Shown here one piece after another: positions 20,934 through 33,690 of a DNA stretch of 36,952 bases. Below the pieces are notes generated by a model. It searched no databases, was not told the origin of the DNA, and saw only the letters and a program-made list of their open reading frames with translations. The stretch covers positions 1 through 36,952 of the forward strand of contig JAEUHK010000005.1 in assembly GCA_016795465.1 (NCBI GenBank), in the 5' to 3' direction. Position 1 is the stretch's first letter. Each line of letters begins with the position of its first letter. A program made the translations under genes and the position numbers. The DNA is from Verrucomicrobiaceae bacterium (GTDB lineage: Bacteria; Verrucomicrobiota; Verrucomicrobiia; Verrucomicrobiales; Verrucomicrobiaceae).

Positions 20934-20966
20934 AAGGCCGCCAAGGATCACTTGGCGGCCTTTTTT
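20934..20966 (+). terminator. Intrinsic terminator after HNH gene
   Basis: GGCCGCCAAG and CTTGGCGGCC form a perfect 10-bp stem around GATCA-like loop bases, followed by TTTTTT. It closes the rtcB-HNH unit and separates it from the convergent gene. Confidence 0.9.
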
Positions 20967-20969
20967 GCG

Positions 20970-22304
20970 TCAGCGATACTCCACAAGCCCATCGTAACCG
21001 TGGACGAAGGGGATGCGGTGATCGAGATCGGCAAGGATCTGGCGGGTGAGGTTGTGCTTCGCGTGAAGAGCGGCGTCGTCGTGATCGGGATCGTGGTGGA
21101 CGGCGATCCATTTTTTCACGCCGGCCAGTTTCGTGAGGGCGCAGGCGCTAGCGAGGTTCGAGTGCCCCCAGCCGATCTTCTTCGGGTAATCGGCGGGAAG
21201 ATACTGCGCCTCGTGGACGAGCAGGTCGATGCCTTCGACGAATTGAATGACCGGCTGATGCGGCACTACCACATCGCTGTCGAGCGTGAGGCCCACGGGG
21301 CTGCCCGTGTAGCCTTGGAGGAATTCATTGTCCGGAATGAAGGCCACCTTCCATCCATCGTGCTCGATTTTGAAGCCGACGGTGGCGCCGGGATGCTGGA
21401 CGTATTCGCGGGTGATCTTCGCGCCGCCGATGGTCACCGGCTTGTCGTCGAGAAAGACGAAGTTAATCTTCGCTGCGAGGTCCTCGCGCTGCACAGGGAA
21501 GTAGTCGCGGTCGAGCTGGCCGACGAGAAGCGATTCGAGGTTCTTCCCGAAGCCGCGTTCGCCATACACGGTGATCTCAAAGCCGGGCACGTAGATCGGC
21601 GTGAAGAAGGGAAAGCCCTGGATGTGGTCCCAGTGCGTGTGCGTGATGAAGAGATGAATGTGCCGCGGACCATCCTTCAGCAGCGAGAGACCTGCCTCGC
21701 GAATGCCGGAGCCAGCGTCGAAGATGATGCGATCATCGCCGGTGCAAAATTCGAAGCAGGTGGTGTTTCCACCGTGCTGGGCATAGCGGCCGCCGGAGAC
21801 CGGGATGGAGCCTCGCGTGCCCCAAAAACGGGCGTGGGGCCGCCGTGTATCCAAAACGGGAGAGTAAACCTCCTTCGACACATTTCGTGCGGGACGGTCT
21901 GCCACCAGTGAGCAAGCCGCGGAGGTGTGGAAGAAGCTTTCGAGCTTCGACAGAAGCACATCGGGCGTGAACGGCTTGATGAGGACATCGAGCGGCCCGC
22001 TCTGGCGGATGTGCTTCAGCTCGGTGGAGTAGTCTTTGGCCGTCGTGACGATCACCGGCAGGTTCTCCGTGGCCACGGCAGCACGCAGCGTGCGCAGCGC
22101 CTCCAGACCGGTGATCTTCGGCATGATCAGGTCCAGCACGAGCACATCCGGCTGAAACGAAGCCACCTTGTCGAGGCACTCCTCGCCATCGCGGGCCACC
22201 TGCACCTCGTAGCCCGCCTTTTCCAGGGCATGCGAGAGCTGGATGGCGATCGCACGCACGTCTTCGGCGAGCAGGATTTTCTTCTTCGGAGCTTGGCTGG
22301 GCAT
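20970..22304 (-). CDS. Response-regulator receiver fused to metallo-beta-lactamase-fold hydrolase
   Basis: A 444-residue protein; the start at 22304 (MPSQAPKKKILLAED) gives a complete receiver domain. Residues 8-125 are CheY-like with acidic pocket at E14/D15, phospho-acceptor D58 and K110. From about 158 (RFWGTRGSIPVSGG, HGGNTTCFEF) runs a Lactamase_B_2 domain with metal motif THTHWDH (H222, H224, D226, H227) and a GHS...H region later. This sub-family contains phosphodiesterase-like enzymes. Phosphorylation would gate a hydrolase. No histidine kinase is adjacent. Confidence 0.85.
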   Translation of the reverse strand: MPSQAPKKKILLAEDVRAIAIQLSHALEKAGYEVQVARDGEECLDKVASFQPDVLVLDLIMPKITGLEALRTLRAAVATENLPVIVTTAKDYSTELKHIRQSGPLDVLIKPFTPDVLLSKLESFFHTSAACSLVADRPARNVSKEVYSPVLDTRRPHARFWGTRGSIPVSGGRYAQHGGNTTCFEFCTGDDRIIFDAGSGIREAGLSLLKDGPRHIHLFITHTHWDHIQGFPFFTPIYVPGFEITVYGERGFGKNLESLLVGQLDRDYFPVQREDLAAKINFVFLDDKPVTIGGAKITREYVQHPGATVGFKIEHDGWKVAFIPDNEFLQGYTGSPVGLTLDSDVVVPHQPVIQFVEGIDLLVHEAQYLPADYPKKIGWGHSNLASACALTKLAGVKKWIAVHHDPDHDDAALHAKHNLTRQILADLDHRIPFVHGYDGLVEYR

Positions 22305-22324
22305 GCTGCGAAGTTGGCGCAAAG

Positions 22325-22349
22325 CCCGCGAGGCTCCAGCGGGATTTTT
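22325..22349 (+). terminator. Possible attenuator hairpin upstream of glgE
   Basis: CCCGC/GCGGG with a nine-base loop followed by ATTTTT lies in the 84-base gap between divergent genes. It could be a leader terminator of the glgE transcript or chance. Confidence 0.3.
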
Positions 22350-22388
22350 CTCTTCCAAAATCCGATTCACGGCTATCCATGCCTTCCC

Positions 22389-24347
<1,959 letters not shown>

Positions 24348-24350
24348 CGA

Positions 24351-27245
<2,895 letters not shown>

Positions 27246-27343
27246 GGCGCAGGGGATACGTCGGCATGCCCTGCATTCCCAATCACGCCGCATGGAAAAT
27301 CCGCTGATGACGTCGGAGTGACCGTGTGGTTCAATTCGCCGCC

Positions 27344-27751
27344 ATGAAGCCCTTTTTCCTCCTCGCTTTGACCGTCGCCCTCACCTCCTGCGCCAGCACG
27401 ATGAATAGCCACCGCATGAAGGCCGCGCAGCGGAAGATGCTCGACACGCACTCGCTCCAGCAGGCCGGCCAGTGGGATGAGGCGCTCGCGATGGCGGGGC
27501 GCATGCAATCGAGCGTCTCGAAGTCTGTCGCCGCGATTCCCGTGCAAAAGTCAGCCTCGGGTGCCGATGTCGATCTGCGTCCGTTTTTGACCGCTTGGGA
27601 AAAAGGCCCGCTCGCCGACCTGAAGAGCGCCCTCGAGAAAAAAGACGGCAAGCGTTCCGCGGCCGCCTTTGTCGCGCTACGCCAGCAATGCATCGCGTGC
27701 CATTCAGCGCTGGGCAAAGTGCCAGCGGTGCAGGTGAGCAACTTCCCGTGA
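27344..27751 (+). CDS. Small lipoprotein with one heme-binding motif
   Basis: A 135-residue protein with lipobox LTSCAS (C16) and a C-terminal CIACHS heme c motif (near residue 120). The middle is helical. It resembles a cytochrome c'/c556-like monoheme carrier. It is divergent from the large DUF1549 gene, 98 bases away, and might pass electrons for it; that is inference. Confidence 0.7.
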   Translation: MKPFFLLALTVALTSCASTMNSHRMKAAQRKMLDTHSLQQAGQWDEALAMAGRMQSSVSKSVAAIPVQKSASGADVDLRPFLTAWEKGPLADLKSALEKKDGKRSAAAFVALRQQCIACHSALGKVPAVQVSNFP

Positions 27752-27760
27752 GGCAGTCTG

Positions 27761-30700
27761 CTAGCGCAGCGTGACGAAGTCGTTGTGATTCAGCAGCGCC
27801 TGCAAAAACAGCGGGCGGTTGCTTTTCATCGCGGTGAGGGCTTCGAGGCTGATTTGATGCTCTTGGCTCGTCGGTTCGCGATTGAGGATGAACTCGAAGG
27901 CACGGCGAATGAAGTCGGCGGGAGCTTCTTGAGCGAGCTTTTGTGCCAGGGCATCGGCGGTGGCGCGGCTGAGCTGGCTGTTGGTGAGGGCGAGAGCCTG
28001 CTGCGGGACGACGCTTTCATTGCGGCGGTAGCATTCGAGCACGTTGGCGTTGTCGAAGGCACCGAGGAAGCGGTGCTCGGTATCGGGCGTCTGCACGAAG
28101 TAGAGGCTGCGGCGCGGGGTGCTCTCGGCCTTGTCGGGATCGAGGCTGGGGCCGCCGAGGGTGAGGTCGAGTTTGCCGCCGAGGGCGAGCAGGGCATCGC
28201 GCACGGATTGGGATTCGAGACGGCGCGGGTTCATGCGCCAGAGGAGCGTGTTGTCTGGATCGGCGGCGAGCGTGTGCGCATCGGCAGCGGCATTGCTGGA
28301 GCTGCGGCGATACAAATCGCTGAGGACGATCTGCTTGATGAGCCACTTCAGGCTCCAGTCATTCTCCATGAAGCCGGCGGCGAGGGTATCGAGGATGTCC
28401 TGCTGCAACGGAGCGGGAGCTCGCAGGCCGAAATCGCTCACGTCAGGCACGAAGCTGGAGCCGGTGAGGCGCATCCACACTTGATTGACGAGCACACGAG
28501 CGGTGAGCGGGTTCCGTTGGTCGGCGATCCATTGTGCGAAGGCGAGACGACGACCGGTGCTAGTGGCGGGATAAGTTTGGACCTTGGCGTTGTCGGGATC
28601 GTCGGGGCCTTCTTGAGCTTTGAGCGAGGCGAGCAGCGGCGTATAGGTCTCGCCGGGTGCTTTGAGTTTCTTTTGCGCGGCGGCGACGGCCTCTTTGGCT
28701 GCCTTGAGCTTCTTCGCGTCGGCCTTGGCATCGAGCGCGGCGAGGTCGGCCTCGGCTTTGGCGAGCTTGAATTGCGCTTCAGCAAGCGCGGCGGCCATCG
28801 CGAGGGCTTTGTCGCCTTTCTTGCTTTCGGCAGCGAAGACCGCGCGAAGTATCGCGGGCTTCAATTTCGCAGCGGCGAGTTGTTTTCCGATGAGCGGCGT
28901 GTTCGATGAAGCGAGCGCCGCATCGGCAGGGAGCGTGGTGAGTTCGAAGCTGTGAAACTCGACTTCGGCATCGAAGGCGGCGAGGGCCATGGCACCGGGA
29001 ACGCGCGGTTTGGTGAGCGTGTAAGTGATGACCTGTTTCCCATCGACACTGACCTGAACCAACTGGCCGAGTGCACGAACTTGGAGCGTGTGGCGTTCGT
29101 TTTCCTTCACGGGCAAGGCGTGGCTGCCCCCGGCGGGATAGCTGGCCTGGCCGTTTTCGCCGGGAGCGACCTGCACTTTGGAGCCGCCTTGCACGGCGCT
29201 GAGGTAAACAAGCACATCGCTGTGCTCCGCGAGGTCGAAGACGAGGCCGACGGACTTCCATTTTTGGCCGCCGCGGATGGTGAAGCTCACTTTGGCATCG
29301 AAATCGGCCGGTGGTGGCGTGATGAGCTGCATGAGGCGACGCGTCATGCCGGTCTCGGACTGACGCAGCGAGCCGTTTTCGTACTTCCAGGTGCCGGAGA
29401 CGGCTTTCCATGCTTCGGGACGAGCTTTGGAGAAGTCATCGCGGAGAATGGTTTGCGGCTTGGTGATAGCGGCAGAGGCTTTTGGCTTGCTTGGGAGTTG
29501 TTTTTCCAAGGCCGCGATTTCGGCGTCGGCGGCGGCGAGATGGTCTTGGAGCACGAAGGGCTGCAAAAAGGGCTGATAGATGGTTTTCGGCAGTGTGATG
29601 CTTTTTGGTGTGAAGGAGGCAAATTCGAGCACGCCGGGGATGCCGGGCGTCATGGGCTTGGATTTGTCCTCGTTCTTCTCATCGCCGCGGATGTGGCGGA
29701 AGGTGGCGCGGTCGAGGTGGAGATCGAAGACGCGTGGCAGGCCGTTCTTTTCGAGATCGGTGACGCCGGGCAGCGGATCGAGGCGCACATGCAGCGGCTC
29801 GAAGACGGCGCGGAGGCGGTAGTAATCAGCCTGATCGACGGGATCGTATTTGTGATCGTGGCACTTCACGCACTGCATGGTGAGGCCGAGGAAGGCACGG
29901 CTGGTATGCTCGATGGTTTCATCGAGCCAGGTGGTGCGGTTGAAGAGGTAGTAGCTGCGGGCGAGGAAGCCGGTGGCTCGCAGCATCGAGCGATCCTCCG
30001 GCGCGAGCTCATCCGCGGCGAGCTGCTCGATGATCATGCGGTCGTAGCCTTTGTCCGCGTTGAGGCTTTCGATGATCCAGTCACGCCAGTGCCAGAGGTG
30101 TTTTTGGGAATGGCGGAGCTGCGCACCAAGGCCATACCAATCGCAGTAGCGCCAGATGTCCATGAAGTGGCGGGCCCAGCGTTCTCCAAACTGCGGCGAG
30201 GCGAGCAGACGATCAATGAGCTGAGCGTCCGACAGGTCGGACATGTCAGACGAGTCCGACGGTGGAAGGCCGGTGAGATCGAAATTGACACGCCGAAGCC
30301 ACACCTCATGCGCAGCGGCAGGCTGGGGCTTGAGCTGCTTCGCAGCGAGGTGCGCGGCGTGAAGGATGTCGATGCTTTTGTGGGTGTTTTGCGGCACCTG
30401 ATAGGCCCAGTGGGCTCGCGGATCGGCCTCGGGCTGTTCATCGGTGAGACCAGGAGCACCGGCGGCGATCCATTCGCGGACTTTGGCCACTTGCTCGGCA
30501 TTGAACAGCGCGCCTTCGCCCTCGGGCGGCATGCGGTCGGACTTGTAGGTGGTGGTGAGGCGGTCGAGCAGATGCTTGGTGGCATCGCCGTTGTCTCCGC
30601 CGGTTTTCATCAGCGCGACGGTGTCGAGTCGAAGACCGGCTTTCTGCTTCAAAGCACCGTGGCAGGCATAGCAGCGCTCTTTGAGCAGAGGCTTGATGTC

Positions 30701-30781
30701 CTTCGCATAGTCCACCGCCATCGCGGAGGAGGCGAGGGCGACGAAGGCGAGGCTGGCAGGGCGAAAGGGCACGAAAGCCAT
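27761..30781 (-). CDS. PSCyt1-DUF1549-DUF1553 protein with an internal beta-sandwich domain
   Basis: A 1006-residue protein with signal peptide (LAFVALASSAMAVDY). Order: cytochrome motif RCYACHGALKQKAGLRLD, DUF1549 (VNFDLTGLPPSDSSDM, FGERWARHFMDIWRY, CVKCHDHKYDPV), then a sandwich domain near residues 440-620 (DDFSKARPEAWKAVSGTW, VQVSVDGKQVITY) like DUF1080/LamG, an Ala/Lys-rich coiled coil near 660-710, and DUF1553 (LVNQVWMRLTGSSFVPDVSD). A degenerate hexamer repeat at 30225-30262 codes SDSSDMSDLSD. It probably acts in the periplasm on a glycan-linked redox reaction; substrate unknown. Confidence 0.87.
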   Translation of the reverse strand: MAFVPFRPASLAFVALASSAMAVDYAKDIKPLLKERCYACHGALKQKAGLRLDTVALMKTGGDNGDATKHLLDRLTTTYKSDRMPPEGEGALFNAEQVAKVREWIAAGAPGLTDEQPEADPRAHWAYQVPQNTHKSIDILHAAHLAAKQLKPQPAAAHEVWLRRVNFDLTGLPPSDSSDMSDLSDAQLIDRLLASPQFGERWARHFMDIWRYCDWYGLGAQLRHSQKHLWHWRDWIIESLNADKGYDRMIIEQLAADELAPEDRSMLRATGFLARSYYLFNRTTWLDETIEHTSRAFLGLTMQCVKCHDHKYDPVDQADYYRLRAVFEPLHVRLDPLPGVTDLEKNGLPRVFDLHLDRATFRHIRGDEKNEDKSKPMTPGIPGVLEFASFTPKSITLPKTIYQPFLQPFVLQDHLAAADAEIAALEKQLPSKPKASAAITKPQTILRDDFSKARPEAWKAVSGTWKYENGSLRQSETGMTRRLMQLITPPPADFDAKVSFTIRGGQKWKSVGLVFDLAEHSDVLVYLSAVQGGSKVQVAPGENGQASYPAGGSHALPVKENERHTLQVRALGQLVQVSVDGKQVITYTLTKPRVPGAMALAAFDAEVEFHSFELTTLPADAALASSNTPLIGKQLAAAKLKPAILRAVFAAESKKGDKALAMAAALAEAQFKLAKAEADLAALDAKADAKKLKAAKEAVAAAQKKLKAPGETYTPLLASLKAQEGPDDPDNAKVQTYPATSTGRRLAFAQWIADQRNPLTARVLVNQVWMRLTGSSFVPDVSDFGLRAPAPLQQDILDTLAAGFMENDWSLKWLIKQIVLSDLYRRSSSNAAADAHTLAADPDNTLLWRMNPRRLESQSVRDALLALGGKLDLTLGGPSLDPDKAESTPRRSLYFVQTPDTEHRFLGAFDNANVLECYRRNESVVPQQALALTNSQLSRATADALAQKLAQEAPADFIRRAFEFILNREPTSQEHQISLEALTAMKSNRPLFLQALLNHNDFVTLR

Positions 30782-30802
30782 TACGGCTGCCAGAGGCCGC
30801 TT

Positions 30803-31186
30803 TTACTTCTTCAACGTGAACTGCGCCGGGATCGTGATCACATCGGCGACGACGCACCAGATGACGACGAATAGCAGCAGCATGCCGATGGCGAGGAGGT
30901 GGAGGTTTTTCCTCGCGACGATGGTGGGGTGCGGCGGCAGGTGGCCGTGAAGCCGGCGGAGCAGCATGAACCATACGCCCCAGGCGAGCGGCAGCAGGAT
31001 TGCGAGCACGATGGCGGCCTCCTTTTTCTCCGCGTCCTCGGCATGGTGGATGGAGATGATGCTGTCATTCGAGAGCAGCCATCCGGCGATGATGGTGATG
31101 GCGGCGATACCGTAGTGGATGGTGTCGTGCAGCTTCGTGCGGAACCATTCCTCGGTCTTGGTGAGATCGTCGTTCGGGGTGCTCAT
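30803..31186 (-). CDS. Small three-span membrane protein
   Basis: A 127-residue protein starting at 31186 (MSTPNDDLTKTEEWFRTKLH). Hydrophobic segments near 28-45, 60-80 and 98-120 suggest three membrane spans; the loop HGHLPPHP lies between two and three. I do not recognise the family. It is 21 bases upstream of the large cytochrome gene on the same strand and may be co-transcribed. Confidence 0.6.
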   Translation of the reverse strand: MSTPNDDLTKTEEWFRTKLHDTIHYGIAAITIIAGWLLSNDSIISIHHAEDAEKKEAAIVLAILLPLAWGVWFMLLRRLHGHLPPHPTIVARKNLHLLAIGMLLLFVVIWCVVADVITIPAQFTLKK

Positions 31187-31335
31187 GCGGCGGGTTTTAT
31201 CGCGAGTCACGAACGGTGGGCAAGGGGAAAGCCGCCCGAGGGGGGCGGAGGGAGTGGTGGAGCAATGGAGTGATGGATTTCAGCACCCCATGACTCCAAC
31301 ACTCCACTACTCCACTACTCCACTCTTTCATCTCC
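31187..31335. repeat. Spacer with CTCCACTA tandem units
   Basis: ACTCCACTACTCCACTACTC near 31298-31325 and an inverted GGAGTGGTGGAG upstream (31250-31262) form a degenerate minisatellite with potential hairpin. Related to the CTCCA spacer at 18719. No gene is seen. Confidence 0.5.
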
Positions 31336-32070
31336 CTACTCGGCCTTCTTCTTCGCAGCGGCCTTGCCTTTGCCCTTGGCGGCACCTTTGCCGGGAGCGG
31401 CTGCGGGAGCGACTTTTTCGCCGGGCTTGGGCAGCGTGGCTTGGATGGACTCCCAGCCGGGGTTCAAGGTGGCCTCACGCAGGACGAAGTTGCGGAAGCA
31501 GACGCTTTGGCCGCCGACGGTGAAGCCGGGCGAGGCTTTCGGCGTGGTGAAGAGCTCGGAGGCTCCCCAGGCGGCGAGGTCATCGACCTGTCCGTACATT
31601 TTGTCGCCCACCATGTCGAGGCGGACCTTGTGCCAGGTGCCGGGCTGGAGATCGGCGGGGAAGCGGGCAAAGACGACAGCCTTGTCCGGGCCTTCGTGGT
31701 CGTTGTCATCACGCTGAATGGTCACGGACTTCGGCGTGATCATGATGCGGGCCATGTGGTCCTTCACCGCGTTGATCGAGAGGCTGGTGGAGCGGGCGCC
31801 GTCGAACTTGAATTCATACTCGATGGTGAAGTCCTGCATCTTGTTCGGGATGCGCAGCACGGCACCGTGCTTGTCCTCGACGAGCTCGCTGCCACGCATG
31901 GCACCTTCCGCGGCCTCCCACTTGCCCTTGGCGGCCTTCCACGGGGCTCCGGGAGCGCCGTCGAGCTTCGCTTCGAGGATGACCTTGCCCGGAACGGCGA
32001 GGAGGGGCTTGTCATCGGCGCGTGCAGTGAGGGCGGCGAGGCTGAGGAGGAGAAGGGCGGTCGTTTTCAT
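31336..32070 (-). CDS. Secreted DUF1080-like protein with Lys/Ala-rich tail
   Basis: A 244-residue protein with signal peptide ending near LTARADD. The centre is a concanavalin-like sandwich: DGAPGAPWKAAKGKWEA, DFTIEYEFKFDG, PGTWHKVRLDMVGDKMYGQV. The last 30 residues are Ala, Gly and Lys (AAKGKGKAAAKKKAE), a basic tail that might hold it to the cell surface or polyanions. Role is probably glycan binding or hydrolysis. Confidence 0.7.
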   Translation of the reverse strand: MKTTALLLLSLAALTARADDKPLLAVPGKVILEAKLDGAPGAPWKAAKGKWEAAEGAMRGSELVEDKHGAVLRIPNKMQDFTIEYEFKFDGARSTSLSINAVKDHMARIMITPKSVTIQRDDNDHEGPDKAVVFARFPADLQPGTWHKVRLDMVGDKMYGQVDDLAAWGASELFTTPKASPGFTVGGQSVCFRNFVLREATLNPGWESIQATLPKPGEKVAPAAAPGKGAAKGKGKAAAKKKAE

Positions 32071-32188
32071 GGATTTGGGCCGCCTTCAACGAAGGAAAGG
32101 CGATCACCTTGCTTCAGGAAGTTTGACTTTTGGGCAAAGAATCCATAAAAACGGCACCTCAATTGCTCCTCCTAAACGCGCTTCAACG

Positions 32189-33250
32189 ATGAGATTGTCC
32201 CTTCTGCCCACCTTGGTCACCGCTTCGGCGGCTCTGTTCCTCTGCAACCAGTCCGCACGAGCTGTGTCCATGCTGCACACGACGAACTGGAATGCCACGG
32301 ACAACACGAATCCATACATCGCTGAAGGTGCGAACTGGGACAGCGTGGGTTTCATCCAGTGGACTTCGACGGCGCCGGGGAACAACTCCTTCGTGGGCAC
32401 GGGCACGCTGGTGCCTTCCGCCGTGCCGGGGCAGTTCAAGTTTCTGACCGCTGCTCACAACGTGGACTCGGAGAACGGCACTGGTGGCACCACGCCAAAT
32501 GGCATCATGGATGCGCTAAATTTCACCATCTACTTCGGCGACAACACCGGGGCGAACGGTGCCACCGCCACCGCCACGGTCGTGGTGCCTGCGGCTCAGA
32601 TCAGCGTGCATCCTAACTGGCAGAACGGCGATGGCGCGGGTCTGAATGGCTCCTCCTCGCAGTATGATCTGGCAGTCATGACCTTCAGTTTGGCCAATGT
32701 GACCGGCACGCTGCCGTCCACGCTGAGCATCTCCACCGCCAGCCCGTTGGGCTTGGAAGGAACGATGGTGGGCTATGGGTCTTGGGGAAATGGTCAAGCA
32801 TTCACGGGAAATGCCTCCGATGGCATCCGCCGCGCGGGCAAGAACATGATCGATGTGGTGGGCACGACAGTCGATGACCCTGCCAATCAAGGCATCACGG
32901 TGCAGACGGATTTCGATGGTCCTGCCGGCCAGGGACATACCATCGGCACCAATGTGGCGCTGGCGCTTGAGTCCTCCACCGCGGGTGGTGACAGCGGTGG
33001 TCCGCTGATCGCGGGCGGCATGATCGTGGGTGTGCTGAACGGTGGATTCCCCGGCACGGGAGCGCCTCTTTCGCAATACGGAGACCGCAGTGTGTGGGCG
33101 CCGCTCTCGACGGCCTCAAACATCAATTTCCTCAACGCGGCAGGCATTGCGATCGGAGTCGTGCCAGAGCCGGCTCGCGTGTGCCTCCTCGGCCTTGCCT
33201 TGGCGAGCATTGCCATGCGTCGCCGTCGTTCCGCGATGGTTGCCGCCTGA
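32189..33250 (+). CDS. Trypsin-like serine protease with PEP-CTERM anchor
   Basis: A 353-residue protein. The ATG at 32189 is followed by a signal peptide (TASAALFLCNQSARA). The chymotrypsin-fold triad is visible: H90 in LTAAHN, D160 in SSQYDLAVM, S269 in TAGGDSGGPL. The C-terminus VVPEPARVCLLGLALASIA followed by MRRRRS is a PEP-CTERM sorting signal recognised by exosortase, so the protease is exported and delivered to the surface. No exosortase gene is in the window. Confidence 0.88.
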   Translation: MRLSLLPTLVTASAALFLCNQSARAVSMLHTTNWNATDNTNPYIAEGANWDSVGFIQWTSTAPGNNSFVGTGTLVPSAVPGQFKFLTAAHNVDSENGTGGTTPNGIMDALNFTIYFGDNTGANGATATATVVVPAAQISVHPNWQNGDGAGLNGSSSQYDLAVMTFSLANVTGTLPSTLSISTASPLGLEGTMVGYGSWGNGQAFTGNASDGIRRAGKNMIDVVGTTVDDPANQGITVQTDFDGPAGQGHTIGTNVALALESSTAGGDSGGPLIAGGMIVGVLNGGFPGTGAPLSQYGDRSVWAPLSTASNINFLNAAGIAIGVVPEPARVCLLGLALASIAMRRRRSAMVAA

Positions 33251-33258
33251 TTCGCGCC

Positions 33259-33675
33259 ATGAACGCTTCTTTCTCACGCCGGGTGTCCCTTTGCGGGGCA
33301 CTCGGTCTTTTTTTGGGTCTTACCGGCTGCTTGGCGGCACTTCAAGGTTCGTGGCGCTTTGCCTCGTGGAAGGTTGACGGCGTCGAGAAAGCGGTGCCTG
33401 CCGGTGTGACTGCCTCCATCGAGTTTGATGGCCAGGGCGGAGTGCATGGCGGCTCGGGTGTGAACATGTTTTCCGGAGGTTTTTTGCTCGAAGGAGGGCA
33501 GTTGAAGTGGACGACGCCGTTTCGCTCCACGCGTCGGGCAGGCTCGGCGGAGCACATGGAGTTTGAGCGGCAGTTTCTCATGATCTTGCAGGCCTGTGAC
33601 AAGGCCCTCGAAGAAGGCCCGAAGCTCACGCTGAGCGGTGCGAAGGGCGTGCTGGTGTTTACGCGTCAGCCTTGA
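33259..33675 (+). CDS. META/HslJ-like lipoprotein
   Basis: A 138-residue protein with lipobox LTGCLA (C24). The sequence LQGSWRFASWKVDGV, ASIEFDGQGGVHGGSGVNMF and LTLSGAKGVLVFTRQP follows the META-domain pattern of HslJ-type lipoproteins, which are periplasmic and linked to stress or inhibitor resistance. The Gly-Gly-Ser-Gly-Val-Asn turn is characteristic. It follows the protease gene by 8 bases. Confidence 0.7.
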   Translation: MNASFSRRVSLCGALGLFLGLTGCLAALQGSWRFASWKVDGVEKAVPAGVTASIEFDGQGGVHGGSGVNMFSGGFLLEGGQLKWTTPFRSTRRAGSAEHMEFERQFLMILQACDKALEEGPKLTLSGAKGVLVFTRQP

Positions 33676-33690
33676 GTGACGTGACGGGTC

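Noticed and set aside
28952..30874. A 640-codon plus-strand frame opposite the DUF1549/DUF1553 gene
   Set aside because: Composition is that of an antisense shadow, and the minus strand has two heme motifs and clear family domains.
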